Notes: generated by a model from the sequence alone, not told the origin. Numbered from the stretch's first letter, positions 24,656 through 32,761 are shown. The stretch: 36,319 bases of DNA from Phycisphaerae bacterium (GCA_012719955.1 JAAXZI010000211.1:1-36319), one strand, 5' to 3'. Numbers and translations are program-made.

Positions 24656-26278
24656 ATGGACCACGCCTTGACCTTACTGAGCAGCCAAGCGGGACTGCCC
24701 TGGTGCGTTGCGGATTCCGGTGCGTTGTCCTGGACCAGCGGTGCATTCGTGACCGGTTTCCTGATCGCCTACCTGGTTGTCCTGGGCATGGTCTGTATCT
24801 ACGGGCTGCACCGGTACCAACTGGTTCACCTGTATTACAAGTACCGCCGCAACATTCCGCGAATTACCGCGTGCTTCCGGGAGCGGCCGCGGGTGACCAT
24901 TCAACTCCCCATGTACAACGAGCACGCGGTGGCCCGCCGGGTGATCGATGCGACCTGCCGGATCGACTATCCGAAGGACCGCCTCCAGATCCAGGTGCTG
25001 GACGACTCGACGGACGAGACCGTCCAGATTGCCCGTGAAGCGGTGAACTACTGGCGGGCCCAGGGTTTTGATATCGAGTACATCCACCGCGACAACCGCG
25101 CCGGCTACAAGGCCGGGGCCCTGGCCAACGGGTTGAAGACGGCCACCGGCGAATTCGTCCTCATCTTCGACGCCGATTTCATCCCGCCGCCGGAGATTCT
25201 GGCCTCCACGATCGATTACTTCACCGACCCGTCCGTGGGGATGGTGCAGGCTCGCTGGGAGCATCTCAATCGCGATCAGTCGCTGCTGACCAAGACGCAG
25301 GCCATCCTGCTGGACGGGCACTTCGTGATCGAGCACGCGGCCCGCAACCGTTCCGGGCGGTTCATGAGCTTCAACGGCACGGCCGGCATGTGGCGGAAGA
25401 GCTGCATCGAGGACGCCGGCGGATGGCAGCATGACACGCTGACCGAAGACCTCGACCTGTCTTATCGCGCCCAGATGCGCGGGTGGAAGTTCCTGTTCCT
25501 GCCGGAAGTGACCAGCGCGGCCGAACTGCCGCCGGACATGGAGGCCTTCAAGCAGCAGCAGTATCGCTGGGCCAAGGGTGGAGCTCAGACCTGCCGGAAG
25601 CTGCTGCCGACCATTTTGCGGTCCAACCTGCCCAAGCGGATCAAGATGGAAGCGTTTTTCCATCTGACGAGCTGTACGGTGTATCTCTACGTCGTGCTGC
25701 TCACGATCATGCTGGCCCCGGTCGTGTATATCAAGGTGCATATCTTCCCCGAGGCGTGGGAGCGCTACATCTTCGACGCCAGTATCCTGCTGATCGCGAC
25801 CTGCTCGGCGAGCATGTTTTACGTGGCCAGCCAGCGGGCCCTGTTTAAGACCTGGACGGAGAGTCTCAAGTACCTGCCGTTCCTGATGTCGCTGGGCATC
25901 GGCATCGCGTTCAACAACGCGCGGGCCGTACTCGACGGGTTGTTTGGCAAGTCCAACGAGTTCGTGCGCACGCCCAAGTACGGCGTAGGCTCCGGCGACT
26001 GGAGACAGCAGTTGCTCCTGCAGCGCAGCCGGCAGAAGCGCATCAAGTGGCAGCCCTTCGTCGAGCTGGCCATCGGGCTCTACCTCATGGCCTGCCTGAT
26101 CATGGCCCTGGGCGACAGGCGGGTGACGATCGGCATTCCTTTCCTGTGCCTGTTCATGGTCGGCTATCTCTACGTCTCGCTGACCACGTGGTTTGGCCAC
26201 AGGTTCGCGGTGCGTGAAGCGGGCGAAGAGGCCGAACGCGCCGCACTGCCCGTCGAAAGAGACGAGCTGAGGAAATAG
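24656..26278 (+). CDS. Membrane glycosyltransferase, GT2 family (cellulose synthase/CslA-like)
   Basis: 540 residues. A first membrane helix (about 29-50) is followed by the GT-A catalytic domain: VTIQLPMYNE (80-89), Asp117 in VLDDSTDE, DAD (172-174), the acceptor-site TED (263-265) and QQYRW (301-305, the QxxRW motif of processive synthases). About four more hydrophobic segments follow (about 325-345, 360-380, 390-410, 460-500). The layout matches beta-glycan synthases such as CslA-type mannan or glucan synthases; sugar and product cannot be told. A frame from 24527 is longer, but its start lies within the promoter hexamer. Confidence 0.88.
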   Translation: MDHALTLLSSQAGLPWCVADSGALSWTSGAFVTGFLIAYLVVLGMVCIYGLHRYQLVHLYYKYRRNIPRITACFRERPRVTIQLPMYNEHAVARRVIDATCRIDYPKDRLQIQVLDDSTDETVQIAREAVNYWRAQGFDIEYIHRDNRAGYKAGALANGLKTATGEFVLIFDADFIPPPEILASTIDYFTDPSVGMVQARWEHLNRDQSLLTKTQAILLDGHFVIEHAARNRSGRFMSFNGTAGMWRKSCIEDAGGWQHDTLTEDLDLSYRAQMRGWKFLFLPEVTSAAELPPDMEAFKQQQYRWAKGGAQTCRKLLPTILRSNLPKRIKMEAFFHLTSCTVYLYVVLLTIMLAPVVYIKVHIFPEAWERYIFDASILLIATCSASMFYVASQRALFKTWTESLKYLPFLMSLGIGIAFNNARAVLDGLFGKSNEFVRTPKYGVGSGDWRQQLLLQRSRQKRIKWQPFVELAIGLYLMACLIMALGDRRVTIGIPFLCLFMVGYLYVSLTTWFGHRFAVREAGEEAERAALPVERDELRK

Positions 26279-26339
26279 AGCTGGAGCACCTGACGACTGG
26301 ATGCGGCCGTCGGGCACCATACCACCCGTTTTGCCCCTA

Positions 26340-26368
26340 AAACGGCCGGTACGGAGCCCGGCCGCTAC
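26340..26368 (+). repeat. Dispersed GC-rich palindromic repeat, copy 2
   Basis: Identical over 29 nt to 15-43. It sits between the convergent glycosyltransferase and DUF937 genes, where its 7-bp hairpin could help end both transcripts, though it lacks a T run. Confidence 0.65.
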
Positions 26369-26385
26369 TGCCTTGCGCTGCAGTG

Positions 26386-27621
26386 TCAAGTGCCTGCCGG
26401 CTTGGCGCCCGCCTGGGGTTCGTGCTTGTAAGATCGCAGCTTCTCGATGATCCGATCGGTCCAGGTGCGAAGATGCTGCTCTGCGCCGGGCACGTTCAAG
26501 GCTTCAGCAGAGGCCGACTCGATGGACGGCAAGGCCCTGTTGATGACCTGGTGGAAGTGCCTCTTGGCGTCTTCGGGAAGACCGTGAACTTTCGTCTCCC
26601 AGGCCTCAACGTTGTTGGCCACGTCGCGCAGCTTATCCCCGGCCTCCTGAGCTGAAGCGGAATCACGGACATCCGCGAAAACTCCGGCGAGATGCGTGAA
26701 CGTCGAAGTCATCTCTCGACCCAGCTCGGTATTGCTCAGCGGGCCAAGGTCGCCCATCCAGTTTTTGGCCGTCGTTTCGTGGGCCGCCCTATCGGCCTCA
26801 CCGATGGGTTGGCCGGTGATGCGAGGCTCGCCCTCGGCGCCCGTCTCCCGCTCGTCTGCCGGGCGTACGGCCGAGGTTTCCTCTTTGGCCAGCTCTCGAC
26901 CCTTATCTTCGCCCCGTGGCCAGAGCCAATAACCCAGCACGATGAGGGCGGCCAGGGCCACCACGGCCGGAATCAGCCAGGACGGCCAGGCTTTCTCCCT
27001 GTGCGGTGTGCTCATGGCCCGCTGCCCGGCGGCGACGGCCTCGCCTCTGCCCGGCGTGGCTCCGCGGAGCGGATCGGTCAGGGAAGAGACGCCGGGTATT
27101 GCATTGAGCTGTTCCTTCAGGCCGGCAGGCATCGCGGCGGCGATGTTGGGAGCTTGCGAGGAAAGGAAGTTGCTTAACCCGGAGGCATCGGAAACGCCCG
27201 CGCTACGGGCGCTGGAGCCGATCTTGCCAAGTATGAGCGGCAGGATCAGGGCGATCAGATTCTTTGTCGAGTCGAGATTCAGGCCGCTGAACCGGCTGAC
27301 GGCCTGCGCGATCCCCTCGGTGGTATTGTTGCCCAGAAGTGATGAGAGCATGCGAGAACCGCTCTCCATCACGCCGGACGCCTGCTCGCCTTGCAGTCCG
27401 CTGGGTGATTCGGGAGCAGTGGCTTCATTTTCTCTAATCCCTTCCAGGAGCGCCCTGGCGCCGCCGGGCCGGGTGGTCAGTTGTACGAGCGAGCCCAGCA
27501 CGGCGGGGATTCCTCCGTTGAGGGCGGATTTGACCTTGTCCGGCGGTTGTCCCAACGTTCCGCTGATGCGGTTGACCGCATCGCCGGTGAATAGATGGTT
27601 GATCGAATCAGCGAGGTTCAT
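26386..27621 (-). CDS. DUF937 (YidB-like) domain protein with one membrane helix
   Basis: 411 residues. The N-terminal region (about 1-180) resembles DUF937: repeated Gly/Leu/Ile-rich helices such as GGIPAVLGSLVQL and LIALILPLILGKIGSSA. One membrane segment lies near 210-233 (WLIPAVVALAALIVLGYWLW). The remainder is a hydrophilic, probably helical domain that I do not recognise. Function unknown. The ATG at 27621 was chosen because GGAG lies about 7 nt upstream; the frame extends nine codons further without such a signal. Confidence 0.75.
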   Translation of the reverse strand: MNLADSINHLFTGDAVNRISGTLGQPPDKVKSALNGGIPAVLGSLVQLTTRPGGARALLEGIRENEATAPESPSGLQGEQASGVMESGSRMLSSLLGNNTTEGIAQAVSRFSGLNLDSTKNLIALILPLILGKIGSSARSAGVSDASGLSNFLSSQAPNIAAAMPAGLKEQLNAIPGVSSLTDPLRGATPGRGEAVAAGQRAMSTPHREKAWPSWLIPAVVALAALIVLGYWLWPRGEDKGRELAKEETSAVRPADERETGAEGEPRITGQPIGEADRAAHETTAKNWMGDLGPLSNTELGREMTSTFTHLAGVFADVRDSASAQEAGDKLRDVANNVEAWETKVHGLPEDAKRHFHQVINRALPSIESASAEALNVPGAEQHLRTWTDRIIEKLRSYKHEPQAGAKPAGT

Positions 27622-27732
27622 ATCTGTCTCCAATCGGAAAGAGAGCATTGGTCAACATTGTGACTATATGCCTGAACCGTCGCGTTCGGAGGCGAAACCG
27701 AAAGTTGAGCGGATGATTAATCTCGGGAGCCG

Positions 27733-28560
27733 TTAATCCTGGCTGCTCCTGCTGAGCTGGAAATCGGCGTCGGTAAGGTTGACGTTCGGGTCGATGTCGG
27801 CGTAGCGGTAGCGGGCCTCCAACTGGCCCGGTTTTTCGTAGAGATCCGTGCCCGCGGGGAGCTGGGTCTCGGCATCCACGTAGAAATCCTGCCGAATGTA
27901 TTCGAGACCGGGCATGGGCGGGTGCTCAATCAGGAAGTGGTGGGCGGGGCGGTTCTGCGGGTCGAGGTTAACCATGCCCTGGTAACGAATGGTTAGCCCC
28001 GGCCCGATGGCCGGATCGTCGAACGGAGTGACCGTTCGGCGGGCGAGGAGGCCCAGGCCGAACTGGGTGATCGGGTTACGCGACCGGCCGAGCTGTACCA
28101 CGGCCATGGGGTCGAGCTTGCGCGTGGTGGGGGGGACCAGGGGCAATGCGCCTTTGCGCTCGCGAACCACGAGCTTGTTGTCGTTCTGCCCCGCTACGTA
28201 CACGCTTTCAAAGTAATCGGCCTGGGGGTCCGGCCAGACGAACTTCACGCTGAAGGGCTGCTTGCGGAAGAGGGCGTTGATTCGCTCCATGCTGCGCAGC
28301 CGTCCACCGAGCCGCTCCTGGCGATAGAAGGTGAGCCGGTATTGGTCCAGGGCGTCGGCGCGGGCCAGGACGTCGCGGAGGTAGGCCAAGGGGTCGGCCT
28401 GGATGCGTTCGGCGGCTTCCGCGGTGGGGCGGTCGGCCGGGGTGGCGATCTGCTGTGGCGCCTGGGCCTGGGCTTCGGCCCGCCGGGAACGCGGGCTCAC
28501 GCAGCCCAGAGACAGGGCCGTCAAGGCGGTCAACGTCACGACAAATGCGAGCCTGGTCAT
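27733..28560 (-). CDS. DUF1571-type lipoprotein
   Basis: 275 residues. A signal peptide ends in the lipobox LSLGC (Cys20), so the mature protein should be lipid-anchored. The body (DQYRLTFYRQERLGGRLRSM, VKFVWPDPQADYFESVYVAG, PGLEYIRQDFYVDAETQLP) resembles DUF1571 and outer-membrane-lipoprotein-sorting folds that are frequent in planctomycetes. ATG 28560 has AGGA 7 nt upstream; two in-frame codons further up another ATG lacks spacing, and the long upstream frame is not supported. Function unknown. Confidence 0.75.
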   Translation of the reverse strand: MTRLAFVVTLTALTALSLGCVSPRSRRAEAQAQAPQQIATPADRPTAEAAERIQADPLAYLRDVLARADALDQYRLTFYRQERLGGRLRSMERINALFRKQPFSVKFVWPDPQADYFESVYVAGQNDNKLVVRERKGALPLVPPTTRKLDPMAVVQLGRSRNPITQFGLGLLARRTVTPFDDPAIGPGLTIRYQGMVNLDPQNRPAHHFLIEHPPMPGLEYIRQDFYVDAETQLPAGTDLYEKPGQLEARYRYADIDPNVNLTDADFQLSRSSQD

Positions 28561-28763
28561 AAACATTTCCTGAGAGCGGGATCCCGAGGCGGGCGGCCGC
28601 GCGTCCGTCTGTCCCGGGAATCCGGATGTCTTCACCCTGATTGTTACCGCAAGTTGGGGCTTTATCCACGTCTGCGGGGGTGGGATTCCCGGTGAATGGG
28701 TGCGAGGCGGAGGCCTCACACCCGCATGGCCGGCAATTCGGGTCGGGTTCCTCGCTTGCACTT

Positions 28764-28802
28764 CGGGCCCGAGCCCCGGCTTGTGCCTGGGGCTCGAGCC
28801 CG
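28764..28802 (-). terminator. Strong GC hairpin downstream of aroF
   Basis: CGGGCCCGAGCCCCGG pairs with CCTGGGGCTCGAGCCCG except for one mismatch and one G-T, around a short loop. It lies 22 nt after the aroF stop on the minus strand. No T run follows, so it may act as a transcript-end or stabilising hairpin. Confidence 0.45.
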
Positions 28803-28823
28803 TAAGGCGCTTCAGGAGTTGGG

Positions 28824-29846
28824 TTATATCTCGCGGCCGACGGCCTCGGCGATGGCCCGGAGCTCCTTGACGGTCTGGGCGAAGACCTGGGGAGTGATGG
28901 ACTGGGCGCCGTCGGTGAGGGCGTGCTCGGGGTCAGCGTGGCACTCGATCATCAATCCATCGGCGCCGGCGGCAATCGCGGCCCGACACATGGACGGGAC
29001 CATGTATGCGCGCCCGGTACCGTGGGAAGGATCGACGATGATGGGCAGATGGCTTTCACGTTTGACCGCCGGCACAATGGCCAGTGCGAGCGTATTGCGG
29101 ACATAGGTTTCGTGCGTGCGGATGCCGCGTTCGCACAGAATGACCCTGGGGTTGCCGGCCTGGATGATGTACTCGGCGGCCAGCAGGAACTCGTCCAGGG
29201 TGGCGCTCCAGCCGCGCTTGAGCAGCACGGGCTTTTGGGCCCTGCCGCAGGCCAGCAGCAGGTTGAAGTTGTGCATGTTGCGCGTGCCGACCTGGAGCAC
29301 GTCAGCGTATCGGGCCACCAGGTCGACCTGGTCGATGCTCATGACTTCGGTGACCACGGATAGGCCGGTGATCTCCCGTGCTTCGGCCAGGAGTTCGAGG
29401 CCCTTTTCGCCGAGGCCCTGGTACTGGTAGGGGCTGGTGCGAGGCTTGAAGGCGCCACCGCGCAAACAGGTTCCGCCGGCCTCGCGAACCGCATGGGCAA
29501 CCTCGAGGAGCAGGCTGCGATCCTCGACGCTGCAGGGGCCGACCATGAGGCAGAGTTTCCGGCCGCCGACAGAAGGCTTGAGCGGCCCGGGGATGGGGAT
29601 GACGCTTGGTTCGGGATGGCTCTGCTTGCTGGCGACCTTGTAGGGGGCGAGGATGGGCACGACGCGATCCACGCCCGGGCAGCTCTCGATGGTGCTCTGG
29701 TCTTTGTAGCGATCATCGCCGATGACCGCGACGACGGTTCGTTCGATACCGACAATGACATGGTCTTGAAGGTGCATCTCGCGGATCAGATGGACCACGC
29801 GATCCACTTCCTGTTGGGTTGCACCCTGTTTCATGACGACAATCAT
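28824..29846 (-). CDS. aroF: 3-deoxy-7-phosphoheptulonate (DAHP) synthase, type I beta
   Basis: 340 residues. Condenses PEP and erythrose 4-phosphate, the first step to chorismate, Phe, Tyr and Trp. The N-terminal ferredoxin-like/ACT-like domain (about 1-70, starting [18 protein letters not shown]) is the regulatory module of the Thermotoga-type enzyme. The catalytic barrel shows [40 protein letters not shown] and [16 protein letters not shown] 29846 has GGAG about 9 nt upstream. Two direct repeats AGGTAATTCCA lie 47 and 73 nt upstream (minus-strand sense). It is the second firm gene after serS on this strand, below the attenuator at 31731-31932. Confidence 0.95.
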   Translation of the reverse strand: MIVVMKQGATQQEVDRVVHLIREMHLQDHVIVGIERTVVAVIGDDRYKDQSTIESCPGVDRVVPILAPYKVASKQSHPEPSVIPIPGPLKPSVGGRKLCLMVGPCSVEDRSLLLEVAHAVREAGGTCLRGGAFKPRTSPYQYQGLGEKGLELLAEAREITGLSVVTEVMSIDQVDLVARYADVLQVGTRNMHNFNLLLACGRAQKPVLLKRGWSATLDEFLLAAEYIIQAGNPRVILCERGIRTHETYVRNTLALAIVPAVKRESHLPIIVDPSHGTGRAYMVPSMCRAAIAAGADGLMIECHADPEHALTDGAQSITPQVFAQTVKELRAIAEAVGREI

Positions 29847-29943
29847 GAGATGAACTCCAGTTCTCTTTTTGAAAAGGCGATGGGCTTTCGCCTGGAATTA
29901 CCTATATCTATCCTTGTTTGGAATTACCTGCTATCAGCGCGTA

Positions 29944-30378
29944 TCAGCCGCAGAGACGAACGAGGTTTGGAACAGAGCTGGGCCGGCCTTTTGCCGCGGC
30001 CGGCAGGGTGGCCACCGGCGCGAAAGCCGGTGGCCGGGTAAATACGAAGGTCCAACGGCCGTAGCGGCCGTTCTCGCGCGGCGCTTCGCGGAATTGTGAA
30101 GGCGGGCAGAGCATTCGCCGCCAATTACGCCACCTCACCTGCCAGTCAGATCTCACCAGTCGCCAACCAGATTCCGCGTCGGACTCGGGGCTTTCCTCGG
30201 TGCGGGACCGGCGAGCAGCCGGGGACGCCCCGTGGTCTGGGCGCGATGAGCGTGCCTGATAGCTCAATTCGTACAGGATCCGCTCCGCCAGCAGACGCGT
30301 CTTGTAGGCGTTGCCGGCCGCCTCCTGAATGAGATGTTCCAGGTATTCGATTGCGTCGCGACGCGGTTCGAGGAACAT
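29944..30378 (-). CDS. Doubtful small ORF between serS and aroF
   Basis: 144 codons, no family recognised. The start lies 6 nt after the serS stop, with GGAGG 13 nt upstream inside serS. The first 45 residues (FLEPRRDAIEYLEHLIQEAA and on) look like a genuine helical protein. Later parts are Arg/Ser/Pro-rich and, near the end, pass through the hairpin repeat GCCACCGGC...GCCGGTGGC (30011-30034), so the gene may be truncated or frameshifted. The rest of the gap to aroF has a weak GGCGA...TCGCC-TTTT hairpin (29873-29893) and no other gene. Confidence 0.35.
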   Translation of the reverse strand: MFLEPRRDAIEYLEHLIQEAAGNAYKTRLLAERILYELSYQARSSRPDHGASPAARRSRTEESPESDAESGWRLVRSDWQVRWRNWRRMLCPPSQFREAPRENGRYGRWTFVFTRPPAFAPVATLPAAAKGRPSSVPNLVRLCG

Positions 30379-30384
30379 TTTTGT

Positions 30385-31716
30385 TTACTTGCCTCCAAGG
30401 ACATCCCGGCCGCCCAGGTAGGGGCGAAGGGCCGGGGGGATCCTGATGGTCCCGTCCGGATTTTGATGATTCTCCACCAGCGGAATCAGGATCCGCGGGC
30501 TGGCGATGACCGTATTGTTGAGCGTGTGGCAATACTTGATGTTCTTGGCTCCGTCGCGATAGCGGAGCATGAGCCGGCGAGCCTGATATTCGTAGAAGCG
30601 GGACGCGGAATGGGTCTCGCCGTAGCCGCCGCGGGAGGGCATCCAGGTTTCGATATCGAATTTCTGGACCTGCCCCTGGCCCAGATCGCCGGTGCAGACG
30701 TTCACGACGCGATAGGGAAGCTCCAGCCGGGCGAGGACGTCTTCGGCATTCTGGAGAATCTCGGCGTGGAACTGCTTGCTTAACTGCTCGTCGTTCGCGC
30801 AGATGATGACCTGCTCGACCTTGTCGAACAGGTGGATGCGGTAGAGGCCGTAGGTGTCCTTGCCGGCGGCGCCGGCCTCGCGGCGGAAGCAGGTGCTCAG
30901 GGCGACGTACTTTTTGGGCAGCTCGTCCTCGGTGAGGATCTCATCGCGGTGGTAGGCGGTGAGGGGCACCTCGGCGGTGCCGATGAGGCTCATGGCGTCG
31001 CGTTCGCAGCGGTAGGCCTGCTCTTCTCCGCCGGGGTAGTAGCCGGTGCCGACCATCATCTCGTCGCGAACGAGCACCGGGACGACCATCTGGGTGAAGC
31101 CGCGTTCGACCATGAGGTCAAGAGCCAGACGCAGCACGGCATGGTGGAGGGCCGCGCCGTCGCCCTTGAGCAGGTAGTTGCGGGTGCCGGCCAGCTTCAC
31201 GCCACGCTCGATGTCGAGCATGTTCAGGGCGGTCATGAGAGTGACGTGATCCTTGGGCTCGAAGTCGAATTTCGGCGGTTCGCCGACGCGACGAAGCTCG
31301 ACATTTTCGCTCTCATCCTTGCCGACCGGGACCTCGGGATCGGCCGGTTGAGGGACGGTGAGCAGGGCGGCGGTCAGCTCGTCGTTGACCTGCTTGAAGG
31401 CGGCGTCGAGGTCTTTGGTCCGGGCCTTCAGCTCGGCCACCTGGTCGATCAGCTTCTGGCCCTCGGCCTTGAGCTCATCCTCCTTGCGGCCGGAAGCCAG
31501 GGCCTGCTGGTACCACTTACTCTTGGGGTTTTTATAAAGGGCGATTTGGCCGCTGATCTCGTTCTGCTGGTGCTTGAGCAGGTCGAGTTCCCGCTGGATG
31601 GCCCGACGGCGGTCATCGAGGGCGCAGATGGCGTCGATGTCGGTGTGGATACGCTTGGCAAGCGCAGCGTCCTTGAATCGCTGCGGATCCTGGCGAATGA
31701 GCTTGATGTCGATCAT
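30385..31716 (-). CDS. serS: Seryl-tRNA synthetase
   Basis: 443 residues. Charges tRNA-Ser. The N-terminal helical arm (about 30-115), which grips the long variable arm of tRNA-Ser, is present. Class II motifs follow: motif 2 with FRREAGAAGKDTYGLYRIH, and motif 3 region HTLNNTVIASPRILIPLVEN with its Arg. The ATG at 31716 has AGGTG 9 nt upstream; that Shine-Dalgarno begins directly at the T run of the upstream hairpin. The GTG at 31728 is unlikely. Regulation by the leader at 31731-31932 is proposed. Confidence 0.95.
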   Translation of the reverse strand: MIDIKLIRQDPQRFKDAALAKRIHTDIDAICALDDRRRAIQRELDLLKHQQNEISGQIALYKNPKSKWYQQALASGRKEDELKAEGQKLIDQVAELKARTKDLDAAFKQVNDELTAALLTVPQPADPEVPVGKDESENVELRRVGEPPKFDFEPKDHVTLMTALNMLDIERGVKLAGTRNYLLKGDGAALHHAVLRLALDLMVERGFTQMVVPVLVRDEMMVGTGYYPGGEEQAYRCERDAMSLIGTAEVPLTAYHRDEILTEDELPKKYVALSTCFRREAGAAGKDTYGLYRIHLFDKVEQVIICANDEQLSKQFHAEILQNAEDVLARLELPYRVVNVCTGDLGQGQVQKFDIETWMPSRGGYGETHSASRFYEYQARRLMLRYRDGAKNIKYCHTLNNTVIASPRILIPLVENHQNPDGTIRIPPALRPYLGGRDVLGGK

Positions 31717-31730
31717 GTGTTCACGCACCT

Positions 31731-31772
31731 AAAAAAAGAAGCCCTGAGCGACACTTGGCGTCTCAGGGCTTC
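31731..31772 (-). terminator. Attenuator terminator just before serS
   Basis: On the minus strand GAAGCCCTGAG and CTCAGGGCTTC form an 11-bp perfect stem with a 13-nt loop, followed by TTTTTTT and at once by the serS Shine-Dalgarno (AGGTG). An alternative pairing exists: AGACGCC (31763-31757) with GGCGTCT (31811-31805) in the leader ORF, plus GCCC (31769-31766) with GGGC (31802-31799). These would break the terminator stem. See the leader peptide entry. Confidence 0.85.
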
Positions 31773-31794
31773 AGGATCGATCTTACTTTTCAGA

Positions 31795-31920
31795 TCAGGC
31801 CCGCAGACGCCGGTCGCCGTCAAAATAAAACCACCAGCTAAACGAGAACAGAACGAGTGCGGGCACGGAATTACGGCCGTTGGCGAGGCAGGCGGTCGGG
31901 TTGTCGTGTTGAGTCAGCAT
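31795..31920 (-). CDS. Putative aromatic-rich leader peptide of the serS(-aroF) attenuator
   Basis: 41 codons, ATG 31920 to TGA 31795. The second half contains the run FSFSWWFYF (codons 25-33; bases 31848-31822): four Phe, two Trp, one Tyr, two Ser in nine codons. It ends DGDRRLRA. The codons after the run contain GGCGTCT and GGGC, the segments able to pair with the terminator's 5' arm. A ribosome stalled in the run would leave these free (antiterminator); one reaching the stop would cover them (terminator). This is the geometry of trp- and phe-type attenuation. The first 20 codons look unremarkable; AGG lies 9 nt before the ATG. Coding is inferred from composition and placement, not from homology. 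Confidence 0.7.
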   Translation of the reverse strand: MLTQHDNPTACLANGRNSVPALVLFSFSWWFYFDGDRRLRA

Positions 31921-31938
31921 ACAAAACGACCTGAGTAC

Positions 31939-31967
31939 AAAATACTCCAGATTGGCCGGGAGGTCAA
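31939..31967 (-). promoter_or_regulatory. Probable sigma70-type promoter of the serS leader
   Basis: On the minus strand TTGACC (31967-31962, 5/6) and TATTTT (31944-31939, 4/6) are 17 nt apart. Transcription would begin near 31932, about 12 nt before the leader ORF. The rest of the gap up to the tRNA (31968-32093) has REP-like GC palindromes and no gene. Confidence 0.6.
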
Positions 31968-32093
31968 ATCTGCAGTCGAAGATCCATGCCCAAGGCCCGA
32001 CGCGGCCCCGCCACAGAGGAGGTGCCGGAACGGAAGACCAGGCACGGCCGGCTCAGCCGTGGCGCACAGGTCCGATACCATCGAAATAAGAAA

Positions 32094-32167
32094 CGCGCCC
32101 GGGAGGACTCGAACCTCCAACCGTCAGGTTCGAAGCCTGCTACTCTATCCAATTGAGCTACGGGCGC
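32094..32167 (-). tRNA. tRNA-Arg, anticodon TCG
   Basis: 74 nt on the minus strand. Acceptor GCGCCCG/CGGGCGC pairs fully; the D arm is GCTC/GAGT; the anticodon loop CTTCGAA (anticodon bases 32131-32133) is on a stem with four good pairs and a G-A mismatch at the top; the T arm is GGAGG TTCGAGT CCTCC; discriminator G; CCA is not encoded. Reads CGA codons. It lies 29 nt after rpsR and may be co-transcribed with it. Confidence 0.93.
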
Positions 32168-32196
32168 GTGGGGGAAAACCTGATTGTCTCCGCCTG

Positions 32197-32472
32197 TCAC
32201 GTACCGGTATAGGGCAGCAGGGCCAGGAACCGGGCTCGCTTAATAGCCTGGGCCAGGGCACGCTGCTCGCGGGCGTTGGTGCCGGCACGCTTGCGGGACA
32301 TGATCTTGCTGCTGGCGGTCAGGAACTTGCGGAGCAGTTCGACCTCTTTGTAATCGACGATGGGGCCTTTCCAGTCCTTGCCGCCCCGATCAGGGAAGCG
32401 AGACCGACCCCGGGGAGGCGCCGCTTTGCGCTTTTGTCCACTGCCTGCACCAGCGCGTTCATTCACTGCCAT
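32197..32472 (-). CDS. rpsR: 30S ribosomal protein S18
   Basis: 91 residues. The core KGPIVDYKEVELLRKFL, SSKIMSRKRAGTNAREQRAL and the basic end AIKRARFLALLPY identify S18. The first 25 residues are a variable, basic extension. Cys residues are absent, so it is not a zinc form. ATG 32472 has GGAG about 10 nt upstream; the longer frame overlaps the preceding gene. Its usual partners rpsF, ssb and rplI are not nearby. Confidence 0.93.
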   Translation of the reverse strand: MAVNERAGAGSGQKRKAAPPRGRSRFPDRGGKDWKGPIVDYKEVELLRKFLTASSKIMSRKRAGTNAREQRALAQAIKRARFLALLPYTGT

Positions 32473-32542
32473 TGGCTGAAAATCTCCTGCAACCCTTGCT
32501 GTCGCTTCAGGTTCGACGTTGGCCCTTCCTTGCGTTTCGGGC

Positions 32543-32761
32543 TCATGCTTGAGGCTTATTCTGTACGACTCGCTGGAACTCGGCCTCATCCACGACTTCC
32601 GACTCGTCGATGAGCATGATCGGGATGCCGTCCCGGATGGGGTAGCGCCGTCGCGTGGCCGGATCGGTGCTGTAGAGCCAGTCACCCACCTGGATGAGGC
32701 GAGCATGGCTTTCAGGGCATACCAGGATTTCCATCAAATCCGGGTCGATCGACTGCGACAT
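32543..32761 (-). CDS. Trm112-like small protein (YcaR family)
   Basis: 72 residues. DPDLMEILVCPESHARLIQV and RRRYPIRDGIPIMLIDESEV are the marks of the Trm112/UPF0434 family. Members often bind zinc through CxxC pairs, but here only one Cys remains (CPES). Eukaryotic and archaeal Trm112 activates methyltransferases; the bacterial role is unclear. ATG 32761 was chosen over a longer frame from 32869 that lies in the promoter. 70 nt before rpsR on the same strand. Confidence 0.85.
   Translation of the reverse strand: MSQSIDPDLMEILVCPESHARLIQVGDWLYSTDPATRRRYPIRDGIPIMLIDESEVVDEAEFQRVVQNKPQA

Noticed and set aside
31717-32093. T-box riboswitch before serS
   Set aside because: serS is a common T-box target, but the nearest match to the T-box core (GTGGCGGGGCCGCG near 32002-32015) has extra bases, lies about 230 nt from the terminator and precedes the promoter. 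The leader ORF explains the hairpin better.
31717-32093. tmRNA, RNase P RNA or other stable RNA gene in this gap
   Set aside because: No tRNA-like 3' end, tag-peptide frame or conserved RNase P segments could be found.
30832-32613. 593-codon open frame on + across serS and rpsR
   Set aside because: It is antisense to serS, the tRNA and rpsR, shows no family features, and its length follows from GC-rich codon bias on the other strand.
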